Assembly (NCBI GenBank): GCA_030248225.1
Contig: JASANE010019528.1
Coordinates: 1 to 64,000, forward strand
DNA length: 64,000 nucleotides
Reading direction: 5' to 3'
Source: Trileptium ribeirensis
Lineage: Eukaryota; Nematoda; Enoplea; Enoplida; Thoracostomopsidae
The notes beneath the pieces are model-generated. The model had not been told where the DNA came from. It saw only the letters and a list, made by a program, of their open reading frames with translations, and searched no databases. Positions 53,815-64,000 of the stretch are shown here, in pieces. Position numbers and translations under genes: made by a program. Positions within the stretch are counted from its first letter, which is position 1. Every line of letters starts with the position of its first letter.

Positions 53815-56660
53815 AACGTATGCTTTGCTATCATAAATTGCTTCAAGCACGAGCCAGTGCGCTTGTAAACTTGGTAAATAGAATTAAAGTAGAAGCACCA
53901 GCCAAAATTGAAGTAATCTAACGTTATCTGCAACTCAGATAGAAACTGCTATTGTGGCAATGAACTGTATTTGTTGAAACTGTGCATGCAGCATCACAGT
54001 TTGTTTCATTCATAGCATTCTGATTAGAAAATTATCGTCATTATCATCTAACTGACGGGCACTGTTTGTCCAACGCTACCCTAAACAGTGCCTCTGACCA
54101 CTGATCAGAAAATTACCTTCTATCTATTAACTTCTATTAGAATCATATATATATATGTAATATCGACGTGACGCTGCTGCACTGCGCACTTCCCAGACGC
54201 AATGCCCATACGACCCCGGCTATCGTGACTTCAAGGGCGGACCTGATGGGATTCGATTACGCAAATGTCTTTTCCCACGCGAGTCAGGCCCCAGAAATGA
54301 CGGAGCTTAGCAAGCCGCAGGAGCGCTTCACAGGATGTGTTCTGATCCTGCCGGACGGGTTGCGCACGTAGTCTACGAGGTACTACCTTTGAGGTCCCCA
54401 GGGAGGTCGGCTCCGTCACCTGCTCACAGGCCAAAGAGACCGTACCACTATTCCCTATCCACGTCCAACCCGGGAAGTGTAAAATTCTTTCTAATTTTCT
54501 AAAAAATGGGTGATTTGTTTGGTTTTGTTTTAGCCAGTGGCCCCCACTAGGGTCCGACAAATCCCTAGACGTTTAACGTCGGATCCGCGCGTATCTAAAT
54601 TTCCTAGTTTGGGTGCTCAGCGTGAGTTTACAATTTTTTCCAATTAGTAAGTCGCACCAGTCGTACCTATACAACAATAATGATTAAGTAGTAAATTCAT
54701 TTGTAATCGGCGAGTCACGTTGAGGTTTGCTTCTTCGATGCGCGTGTCAAACCTGAACGTGGGACGTCGATTTGGGGTGACGGATTTCAAACCCCTTCAG
54801 TTCCTATCGCTACTACGGGTCAACAAAACACTTACACAATTCGGGTTTTCAGCGAGCATTTATTGATGAGTTACACAAAAATTTACGGGTACGCGGACAG
54901 ATACATATTGTACGGGCAGATACAATAGCGTTATGTCACAATTATGGCACGCTAATACATAATGAGCAGAGCTTCAGTTGGGGGAGGGTTGCGGAGTCAT
55001 CGCCTTTTTCACTGAACTCACACAGCTGAGTCAAAACACGGCATGTACTGTGAAGCCTTATCTCATGACAGCTGCGCTTACCGTACTCAAAAAACACAAT
55101 AGAGGGTGAGGTTCAAATTAGTACTGGTGGATGCTGTGGTTAGTTTTCGACATAATAAAGGCGCCATCGAAATAACTATTTGCTTAGAACTATGCTCGAT
55201 AACGAGAGGGGAACTCCGACACAACAATAGGTTCGGGTAAGCGAAAGGCGGAACGCGGCGGGGACACGGGGATGAGCGTGCAACGGGATGTTTGCGAGAC
55301 TTCATCTTGCTCATGCAAATCACAAACTATGGTACATAATGATCAGGCATCTATTTTCGCAATTAGTAGCGATGTGGTTAACCTATGACAACATAACACA
55401 ATTGAGACAATAATACTTGTTAAGTCAGGATAATGCGATACAACGTTCCTCGGTACGACTCCTACATTCTTTCCTATGGGTGCGGCATTAGATTAGTGTC
55501 CTACTCGCACACATACATACAATTCTTGGTGTGACCATGTAGAAACTGTGATGAAATGTCCAAACACACTACACAATTTTGATGCTCAGTCTCTACTAGA
55601 TTATTCTACGAACGCAATAGAAATACGGCCCAAAATTGTCAGCATTCCTCGATCCAGGTCACTAACAGAACAGACGTTTCAAATACGCCAGCGTGCGTCA
55701 CAACAGCAGGGGAAAGGAACGATCAGGCGGACTTGCCGTTCGTACAACTTACGGGGTCCCGGGAGGATGAAGTCGGGACATAAACTTTGAGCTTTTCCTA
55801 CCGAAATTTTGGGTTCCACTTCACTACGCGGTTGTGCCTATGATTTTAACTAAAACGGATACAAGTGGTGGCGAGATCTCATAGGTCATCGGCCTGACCC
55901 TAATAATACTGAAACCTACTTTGATGCTACTTGGAAAGAATTCAAAAACGAGCTCAATTTCGTACTAATATTTAACGGTTATTTCGAGCAAACTCTGCTC
56001 GACGAATCGGGGCAGTAAACGAAGGCCCCGGTTGATAAGACAACCGTAGCCAATTTTCTAGCTTAATCTTACTCAATTTGGCTGCTTGAATTGTTCGGTT
56101 CGCAATTTTAAACAGGGTTCCGAACACAGTTCGATGTGGGCTAGAGGGGTTTTTTGACTCCTAATAACTTCTCAATTTGGTTCCACTTCTCAGTGCAATT
56201 TTGCACAGGGACGGAACTCGACCTTTCGTATCAATTTTCTAGGACCGGGCCAACGGTCCTCACTAAAATGGTCGCTCGGGCCGAGAGCCGATAGACCCGA
56301 AGTCGCATTTGGCGACCTCGACAATCTGGAAATCTATAATGTTTGCACTGTTAATATGACTTATCAACACTGGGAAAGATAATACTTTCCCTTGTCTGAC
56401 TAAAACGCGTGGAAAAGCAAGACCAAAACAGACTTGCGAAAATAGTCTGACTTATGAAACTTGGACTACATTTCGAGCAACGATTGTGCGGGTCGGACTT
56501 AGATTGCTCGTAACTTTTGAACGGGCCTCGGCTTTGCCGGGCTCAATAACTTAGACGAAAGGCCTACTGGGCCTCTACCTCTACAAGAAAAATCGTTAAA
56601 CTTCGTGGAACAGATGTCCAGATATTGATGTGTAAAGTTCGGGTAAAAGCGGACAACTAT
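53815..56660. other. Unassigned sequence after HMCES exon 7
   Basis: No recognised gene. About 54160-54560 is more GC-rich than its surroundings and has open frames on both strands (54168-54371 + and 54231-54560 -) without recognisable motifs. 54700-56660 shows the composition of LTR-element DNA but no coding domain. Confidence 0.35.
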
Positions 56661-56664
56661 CGGG

Positions 56665-57100
56665 TCGTCGGGTTTGTAATTCCGACATGATAAAGTTAAA
56701 CTTTATGATACTATCTTAAAGCAGGCATGCTTACGAAGAAACTGCGAGAGTTTCACCAAAATTCCTAGAGGGAATCCGTAAATATTTTAATTTGGACTAT
56801 ATTTCCACATTTTGACCGGGTCAGGCCATTTCTAGGCCGTCGGGTTTATGATTCCGATGTAATAAGGGTAGGTTTCCGAGCGGTATCCAATGGTGGACAT
56901 TCCTACGAAGAAACAGCGAAAGTTTCAGCGAAATTTCAGGAGAAAGACTTGAAATATTTCGATTTTAATCTTAACTTTACATTTTGGTGGGGGATAGGCC
57001 TTTTCAAGGTCATCGGGTTTATGTTTCCAACTTGGCTTCTGAACATTTTAAGCATTATATCACTAGCTCGGGTCCTCCTAGAGATCCTAGTAAAATTTTA
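56665..57100 (+). repeat. Tandem repeat, ~174 bp unit, at least 2.5 diverged copies
   Basis: The landmark GTCGGGTTTATGATTCCGAT or close variants occurs at 56665, 56839 and 57012 (spacing 174 and 173). Each is followed by CCTACGAAGAAACWGCGA and GTTTCASCRAAATT at matching places in the first two units. Confidence 0.7.
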
Positions 57101-59813
57101 ACTAAATTCTTGAATGAATTCTTGAAGTATGTCAAATTTCTATCGAAGTGAGCCGAGTCGCTCATGGGCTTCGTCTCAGTGTGCCTACTTGCGGTCCAGC
57201 ATAAAATTTTAACAAACTGGCGTTGCACATGACATCGTTGTCTTATTGACAAAACTTGCACAGGTTCCTAATGTAAGTCGACGCAAAATACCAGAAAATT
57301 CCTACTAACAGAGCCAATAATGAACGGACAAATCTTGTCCACAGCGCTTAAAATAAGCATAAACCGCTTAAAATCTTGAAAACCAATGTTGGCAAATCAT
57401 AAATAAATCGTACACGCGCATGTATGACCGTGGATGATTCGGAGTACTAATCGATACAGCTTGCTTAACCAAAATGCTTTCATGAAAAAGGTTTGTTTAA
57501 CCTCGGTCAGCTCAAACTAAAATTTTTTCCAATCTCATCTCGACTCAGGGAATCATGTAAAATTCTCGGCGCGAGTGTCGCGCTCGTTTGTATCCTAACT
57601 CAATGACAGAGGGAGGTTCAGTACGACTTCTAGAAACCGATGAGCCTAGATGACGGACCAACTAATACCACGTGCCTGCGGGACAAGCTAGGACGGACGG
57701 AAATAACGTGTAAACCTAAGTGTGGACAGGGAGTCCGTGGTGACTTAGGCTATAGATTTATCAATTCAAACTGTTCATCCCTAACTCAACCATTCTTAGA
57801 GCAAATCCTCTTCTATACCGGCACTAGCCTACCTCTCCCCATCCACACTTACATACTGGGATTCTTTGACTCGGCGTCCATCGCGGATGTCCATCCATTC
57901 GCAAAAGCACAAAAGCGTAAAAGCAATCCATACTCTAGTCGAGAAACAATGAAATGAAATCAAAACAGTTGTAAAGCGTCAGAGCCGGTCTGCAAAACGA
58001 CCGAACTCTGCGCTGCCGCAGTCGTACTGAACGCTGATTAAAGCGTGCGGGTCTGCTTTTATATGAAATTTGAATTAATTTGAAATTTTAAATTGTTTTC
58101 AGTTAAAGTGCTTATTCAGCACTTTTGGCCGATTTTCTGATCTAACTTTACTTAATTAAATCAATATTCTTATCGGCCACATTCCTATCATATTTCCTAA
58201 AATTTTGGGCCGATTTTATTATTAAATCTTACTTAATTCTAATGATTTATTATTTTGTTTATAAAACTTAATATTAAATTTAATATAAGAACTTCTGGAA
58301 ACTTCTACTAAATTAGAGAGAGAACTACCGAAACTGGGTATTTACTATATAGCGGCAAGACAAAATCTTCGAAAGCTCAGATTAAAATACTACTAATAGC
58401 GGCTTTACAACGACTCCCACATCAAATCATAGCTTTAAATAGCGACAATATTTGCAGAAGAGTGCGGGCAGCAACAACTATATACATTTACTTTATATAA
58501 AACTCCAAACCGCATCTCCAGTTTCATATCAAACCACTACTCACTTCATCACGTGTAAAACCATTAACATCAAGCTAGTTCCAGCTTAGTAAAGCGTTGC
58601 ACCAACTGATAAGAGATTCTGGTGGTTCTGTACAAACGTCCGAGTTCCTATAAACTTTATATGAAAACTATATAAATTTAAATTTAACTTTTTATTTACT
58701 TGTCGTCCATCGATTAGATAGAGTTCCAGCTAACCGGGCTCATTGCATACAGAGTTAATATCAAATTAGCAACTACTTTCATACTCGGCTTTGTTTACCC
58801 AAAGAAGCTCTAGCTGGGCTGATTACTAACTGGTGCAGAAGCATGTATATCTACGGACTACTTAAATCTACTCTCTACACTAGTTTAATATTAATTTGGT
58901 TGTTTACCCAAGGAAAATATCAATTTTATACCGACAGCAGGCAGCTATGCGAACTTATATATTTGGAGACCAGCGTTCATATAAAGAAGACGCAGCTAAA
59001 GTAAACAAAGGAGAGAAGCGAGGGCAGAGAGGTAAAAAGGAGGGTGGGGGTCCCTGGGCGATGGCCAGAAAGCCACACCACATCCGGATTCGGACTCGGA
59101 ACGTCCGTCCGGTTAGAACGATATGTAACAGGACCGTATTCGGTCTACAGGGGGGAAAATAGACTCTTGGGGGAGGGTCCATGCCAAAATTTTCTCCGGG
59201 TGGGGTGTTTGAACAGTTCCCCTGGGTTCGGAGGACACTTTTCTGGGGTGTTTTATACCTTTTTGAATTCGTCTCGACAAGGGGATTCTAATAAGGGGTG
59301 ACACGCCTGTCGGGGCGTTATTCTGAAGTCTTCTTATGGGGTACCCAAAAGTGGGCGCAGCGAGACCCGTCCAGGCTTAAATTAAAGCCTCGGGTCTGGG
59401 GTTTCTAATGATACCATGCCTATAGCTTTATGACTAAAATTCGTGGAGTTGCTTGACTAAACGTATTCTACCGGCTTCGTATATGTTTATTCATCCCTAA
59501 GTCCGTGGATCCGGGTTGGATCTTCACGAAACCGGTCTCATTCGAAAGACCGTAAAATTCTCTACAAGAAATGTTGAGCACCACATTTTGAAATTCCTAA
59601 TGGTTCCGGAGCTATGGACCGGAGCCGATACTTTTGGTCCCTAAATTTCATAAATTTTCACAAATTTTAACTTTTGTTGCTTATCTCAACCAGCGAAATT
59701 GAACGCTGGTAAACAATATTTCATAAAGTTTGCCAAACTACCAGTGTAGCGAGCACTGGTAAATATTATATTTTCGATTTGCACTTATAATTTTGAAGAA
59801 ATTGCCTCAATCG
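57101..59813. other. Unassigned sequence
   Basis: No supported gene. 58060-58960 is strongly AT-rich; 59000-59300 is G-rich on the + strand. It may be noncoding sequence of the LTR element whose pol lies at 60477-61255, but nothing proves it. Confidence 0.3.
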
Positions 59814-59891
59814 CTGTTCGCTTTCGGGCGAACAGCCACACTTTCCTGTGGTCCTCATCCGTGAGGACGGTCGTGACGGGTGTCCGTCACG
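59814..59891 (+). other. Three adjacent perfect hairpins
   Basis: CTGTTCG/CGAACAG (59814-59835), GTCCTCA/TGAGGAC (59851-59868) and CGTGACGG/CCGTCACG (59872-59891), with stems of 7, 7 and 8 bp and loops of 4-8. They lie within 78 bases. Function unknown. Confidence 0.7.
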
Positions 59892-60219
59892 GCCAGTTAT
59901 TTCTATGACAATTCGTGACAAACTTTGCGGTCCTACCACGCGGGGTAGGGCAATTCCTACGTAGACACTTATTCTGGGTTCAGCGGGGGAGTCGTACCGT
60001 CCTAAAATTCCCTATAAATCGAGTATGGCAAGGGCTCTCCATACTCATGTTCTGCACCTATAAAGTATCAATTTGTATGCGTACAATCTCTAAAATTCGT
60101 CCTAAAACACGTTAAATGCGCTACGCTCTATGGATCATACCTCCCACCTGAAAATTCACAAAAATTACGACAAAGTACGACAAGCAGAATACATAAATTC
60201 CTGGCCAAACACAGGCGCT

Positions 60220-61560
60220 TTTATGGCCTGACCAGTCAAACATAATAGTACAATTATGGTACAACATGATCATGAAATTGCCTAGAATAACAATGACAGG
60301 GCGGCGCTTTTATGGCCGCATACTATACAACAAACGGTAGGAATAATCATAACAACAATACATCTATATGTAACAGGTGAACAATTTCTGTTCCCACTAA
60401 TTTGCTAGGTTCTGTACCTGAAAATACCCTTTACGTCATCGATTTACAAGTCTAAACTGGACATAAATTTAGTGTCTCAGAGACATCTTAAAATATCGTC
60501 AATACGGTATAACGGATATACATCTCTTTCGGCAACTAGGTTCAACTTACGAAAGTCGACACACAGGCGTAATGTTCCGTCACTCTTGGTTACGTATACT
60601 ATGGGCGATCCCCATGGGGAATCGGAGGGTTCTATCAATCCGGCTTCAACCATGTTGTTTAATTCTTCTCGGAGGGGTTCTCTCAGAGAGTGGGCAAGGC
60701 GATACGGAACTTGTTTAATCGGTCTGGCATTGCCAGTATTAATCTTATGTTGATGTATGCCACATCGGCCTAAATCAAACGGATGGGTACTGAAGACATC
60801 CGAATTTTCCGAAATTACGGTTTTGAGTTGTTTTAACTGGAATGGAGTCATAGAGGTATTAGAGAAATTAATCTCGCTAAGGATTTGGATCGAACGTTCA
60901 GTGTCGATCGCTTTCTTTTGTTCATTAATAACTTGTACTACATTATCTGTTGTTAGTCCTAACCTATTACATTGCTTAACCCTTTTGGGCGGTCCTAAAT
61001 TTAGTAGACGATTGTTCTGATCGTACAAGAGTTCAACGGCAGAGTCATCGAGAATTTCGATATGTCCTGCATGAATTGCTGTAGGGAGATTTCCAAAATT
61101 CATAACAGCTACGGGTATCAATCGCTGTCCGGTTAGAACCGGAGCGTGAGCGATTGCTAAATCTAATATGAATGGGTCTGGGACGAATAACGCTTGTCCT
61201 ATATATAATTCGTCTATGTCGTATATAATTCGTATATAATTCGTCCTATATGTCCTATATAACAATTTCTGTTCCCAATAATTTGCTAGGTTCTGTACCT
61301 GAAAATACCCATTACGACATCGATTACAACGGTACATGATTATAAGATACGATCCTGATAGTATATATAATGAACACGTGCCTTTATGGCCATCAACAGT
61401 AGTACAAGAACGACATCAAAGGCAGATAATTCAAGCAGATATCAATGGTATGTAATTCAAGTACATGTATCAATGATGCCTTTATGGCCAATAATACGAT
61501 AGAAGAATCATGCAAATCCAATGTATATCTATACCAGGGCGTGCCTTCGGGGCACTACAA
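60220..61560. repeat. Repeat-flanked retroelement remnant
   Basis: The gypsy pol piece is bracketed by a ~65 bp direct repeat (60381-60445 and 61262-61326, sharing ATTTGCTAGGTTCTGTACCT). Farther out, both sides repeat CTTTTATGGCC or CCTTTATGGCC (about 60218, 60307, 61381, 61479). The arrangement suggests LTR-proximal or leader repeats around a deleted element. Confidence 0.55.
60477..61255 (-). pseudogene. pol: Ty3/gypsy pol fragment: protease-RT linker and N-terminal reverse transcriptase
   Basis: A single minus-strand frame, read leftward. The first part resembles the segment between protease and reverse transcriptase (QRLIPVAVMNFGNLPTAI, HAGHIEILDD). Then a region with SDVFSTHPFDLGRCGIHQHK, RPIKQVPYRLAHSLREPLRE, MVEAGLIEPSDSPWGSPIVY and DGTLRLCVDFRKLN: the classic start of a Ty3/gypsy reverse transcriptase. 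It stops at 60477 shortly after YRIDDIL, before the YxDD catalytic box, so the palm, RNase H and integrase are absent. The upstream 82 bases of the frame (61256-61337) come from the flanking repeat. An AT-rich microsatellite interrupts it near 61200-61260. Confidence 0.88.
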
Positions 61561-62179
61561 CCAATAGGTATAATGATGGATACAAATAGCTGTGTACACC
61601 GTTACGATCCCTTGACGAATATCCATCCCTGAAATAACAATAACGATACCCATTTTGATCAAAACGTCGTCGGCGGTGCAGGCCGAAATACTGAAGATAC
61701 GAGTCGGCTACATAGCGGGACTCTTTGGATCTGATCATTCCATTTACTTATATATATATAGATATATATCTATGGTACGATTGAATTTGTTCCAATTTCA
61801 TACGTATATACTTTGCTTTCAGTTCTGTTACAATTACCTACGTATTTACCTGATAATTTCTGATTCATTGTAATTACGTACTTACATAACCATATTGATC
61901 TTGCGAGTTATTTCGATTGCTGATTTACGTATATACGGTAGTTCATGATTTGTGCCAGTTAGGCGATCTATATACGAGGTGACAACAGGGTTTTATGGTC
62001 GATGGGCGTACATAAAGTAACTCAATTTATATATATATATGTATTTGCTTGCGATCAATTGATTCTGCTTACATAGATATACGTATTATAAGGCGAGGGT
62101 GGGTTCCGTACCCTTTCTGGGTATTTCCCGTCGGGTGTTCCAGGTTGGGGGGAAACTGGTGACTGAATTCGGAAAAGTT
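61561..62179. other. Unassigned AT-rich sequence with simple repeats
   Basis: TA-rich runs near 61748-61770 and 62028-62044. No gene seen. Confidence 0.4.
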
Positions 62180-62640
62180 GACCACTATACATGTGGTCGC
62201 GATTATTGGGGAACTTGACTAAATGTTGACCATTACACTATGGACAGGATTTTTTGTCTTCGGAAAAATGTTGTCCATTACACTGTGGACGGGATTTTTT
62301 GATACTCGGAAAAATGTTGTCCATTATACTGTGGTCGGGATTTTTTGGTACTCGGAAAAATGTTGTCCATTATACTGTGGACATAATTATTGGTGGTCGG
62401 AAAAATGTTGACCATTGCACTGTGGTCAGATTTATTTTGTTCGAAAAAAATGTTAACCATTGGGGTGTGGTCAGGATTTTCGTAAATGTTGACCATTGTC
62501 GTGTGGTCAGGATTTTCGTAAATGTTGACCATTGTCGTGTGGTCAGGATTTTCGTAAATGTTGACCATTGTCGTGTGGTCAAGATTATGGGTTTTCGATA
62601 AAAGTTAGCCATTAGGCTGTGGTCAGGATTATCCACCTCG
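62180..62640 (+). repeat. Minisatellite of hairpin-forming units
   Basis: About ten units of the form TTGACCAtt..gtgTGGTCAgg, first ~60 bp apart (62222-62400) and then ~42 bp apart (62455-62580). Each holds complementary 5-6 base arms around an 8-9 base loop. Some units have GTCCA/TGGAC and others GACCA/TGGTC, so the paired positions change together in most units. Confidence 0.85.
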
Positions 62641-62794
62641 TAACGATCCGTAAGGATCTGTTACATATGCATTTATTATGTTAATTTATTAAATAAAGTA
62701 GCGTTTATAGGTCTAAATAGCTTCGTTTATGTAAATTATTGATTTATGACTATGCTATGTAACTACGTGTTCACTTGCATGTTTGTATTTTTAG

Positions 62795-63177
62795 CTAGAC
62801 CATAAACATTCCCATGAAAACAATACCCTGCGATACGACAAAGACGAATCCTTCAATCATTCTCTGCCATCACCTTCATGTCATGTCGCTGTCGACACCA
62901 CCAGCACCACTAGTGATGCAATTACTAGAGCATCGCAAGCAGTAGGGGTTGGGCTGGACCATTCTCAACGCACCGTTTCTGTGGATTCGAATAATCATCA
63001 TACTGCGAACCGTGGTACCGATGTCATTCAAAAACAGCACCGTAGCCGTCATGTGTTTTCAGCAGAAGCACCACGTCCAATTTATAGAACACCGGAATAT
63101 CGATGGTCGCATGTTCATCTTCAGTTGCTATCTGATATTTTGTTGGCTATCGAAACTGATGTTTCTGGATGGAAGGC
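62795..63177 (+). CDS. Internal exon of a neurobeachin/LRBA-family gene
   Basis: An acceptor (GTTTGTATTTTTAG, ending 62794) opens a phase-0 frame of 127 codons plus two bases, ending at a probable donor GTTAGT (63178). The first ~90 residues are Ser/His/Thr-rich and disordered. The end reads RTPEYRWSHVHLQLLSDILL then AIETDVSGWK, which lines up with human NBEA FRIPEFKWSPMHQRLLTDLL and ALETDVHVWR. Family: giant BEACH-domain scaffolds in vesicle traffic, cAMP signalling and synaptic receptor targeting. This exon matches the junction between the disordered middle and the next conserved helical region. The rest of the gene is outside the window or unrecognised. An alternative end further on cannot be excluded. 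NBEA versus LRBA cannot be decided. Confidence 0.85.
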
Positions 63178-63451
63178 GTTAGTTTCTGTTACTGTATTAA
63201 TTAATTTATTGTTGAATATTTATGCATTAATAATCGAAAAACTATGCAGCAATATGTCGATTATATAATATGTAATGTAATATTACTACATTCAAAATAT
63301 CGAAATGAAATACCAAATTTGTTTCCTTGAATAATCCTTGTGTTTGCCGCAGTAATAGTAACAGTTATTGCTTTCAGTTTGATCTTAAATGTATCCGAAC
63401 GAACAGTGGTCTTTTGAGAATTTTTTGCCGTCGAAATTTAATTAAAGTTTT
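63178..63451. other. Intron sequence after the neurobeachin-family exon
   Basis: AT-rich; no further exon recognised before the TIR element at 63452. Confidence 0.45.
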
Positions 63452-63838
63452 CTGGCCTGTCCACAGCCCTCCGAAAAGTGGGGGGGGGAAACTTCGGGGG
63501 GCCCCATGTTCATTCTCGGGGGAAATTTCAAAGTGGGGGAGGATAAATTTTGCTTAAAAATACAAAATATTTCCATATTTTCATGCATTTTTACTACTGT
63601 GAACGTACTTTCAAGCTAAAAAACAATATTTTAGCGTTATAAATAGTGGTAATTAATGTTTAAAAAACAATTTGCAAACAAAAAACATAAATTTTCAGAC
63701 ATAAAAAATTTTTGGAATTAGTTGAACATGGGGGGTTTCGGCCGAGTGGGGGGGACGGACATGGGGGAAAATCTCACGAACATGGGGGGATTTGGAAAGT
63801 GGGGGGTCCCCACCACCCCCCCACTGTGGACAGGCCAG
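63452..63838. mobile_element. TIR element 'CTGGCCTGTCCACAG' family, copy 2, with target duplication
   Basis: Perfect 15 bp TIRs: CTGGCCTGTCCACAG at 63452-63466 and its reverse complement at 63824-63838. GTTTT directly flanks both sides (63447-63451 and 63839-63843), a likely 5 bp target duplication. The interior is G-rich near both ends and AT-rich in the middle, matching 21667-22001. No coding capacity. Confidence 0.92.
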
Positions 63839-64000
63839 GTTTTAGAGATATTCTCGGTTCTGAGACATTGATGCGACTCTGAGACCTGATGCCACATTTG
63901 CATGGCATTAGTAGGATAAATTATTACCAACATGAGTGAAACATAGATACACGCATCAGTAATTTCGAAAATATATTGTAATCTAGCCAAATTTCTGGGA
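63839..64000. other. Unassigned end of window
   Basis: Nothing recognisable beyond the target duplication at its start. Confidence 0.4.

Noticed and set aside
54168..54560. Overlapping frames in a GC-richer island
   Set aside because: Open on both strands without a domain, splice support or a homologue I can recognise.
59851..59868. Hammerhead ribozyme stem (GTCC...TGAGGAC)
   Set aside because: The conserved CUGAUGA and GAAA core bases are absent around the stem.
62180..62640. CRISPR-like array of regularly spaced repeats
   Set aside because: Eukaryotic context, no cas genes, no unique spacers: the between-repeat sequence is itself repeated.

Overview
This is nuclear DNA from an intron-rich animal, most likely an invertebrate. 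The evidence is a spliced gene with an animal-type SRAP/HMCES protein, a neurobeachin-family exon, the 3' half of a histone H4 gene, and a typical metazoan mix of transposons: RTE-like and other non-LTR elements, a Penelope-like element with a GIY-YIG endonuclease, Ty3/gypsy pieces and many short inverted-repeat elements. The DNA is AT-rich and almost every long open frame is transposon debris or chance. I cannot name the phylum or species.

Layout. 1-10.3 kb: no recognisable host gene; a terminal-inverted-repeat (TIR) element (509-1020), another short TIR element (4104-4654), and a three-copy tandem array of a ~724 bp unit (4837-7010) with older diverged units on both sides. 10.3-17.6 kb: decayed LTR-retrotransposon territory, with two diverged copies of one noncoding repeat, a frameshifted gag with a defective zinc knuckle and a broken protease, joined directly to the 3' end of a non-LTR reverse transcriptase. 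17.6-22 kb: dispersed short repeats and an unrecognised candidate two-exon coding segment (20241-20743).

22.1-53.4 kb: the main gene, HMCES, on the + strand. I assembled seven exons by splice sites and phase: 22088-22107, 28403-28585, 32810-32950, 41725-41802, 43763-44258, 48359-48442 and 53392-53448. They join into one 353-codon frame keeping all four SRAP catalytic residues (Cys2, Asn113, Glu144, His330). HMCES shields abasic sites in single-stranded DNA by forming a DNA-protein crosslink through Cys2. Its introns are stuffed with mobile DNA: an RTE-like LINE in intron 2, an antisense LINE whose endonuclease carries an inserted PHD finger in intron 3, and an antisense Penelope-like element with a histone H4 fragment between perfect 100 bp inverted arms in intron 5. 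Intron 6 holds a block (about 48661-50420) that looks like an assembly artefact: it duplicates exon 6, contains two base-composition-skewed junk tracts, and carries a deletion-ridden inverted copy of sequence found further downstream.

53.5-64 kb: the HMCES 3' end is not securely found. A long noncoding stretch with a 174 bp tandem repeat and three adjacent hairpins follows, then a truncated antisense Ty3/gypsy pol (60477-61255), a hairpin minisatellite (62180-62640), one internal exon of a neurobeachin/LRBA-family gene (62795-63177, +), and a short transposon with perfect 15 bp TIRs and a 5 bp target duplication (63452-63838).

No bacterial operon, CRISPR array or convincing standalone tRNA/rRNA gene is present.
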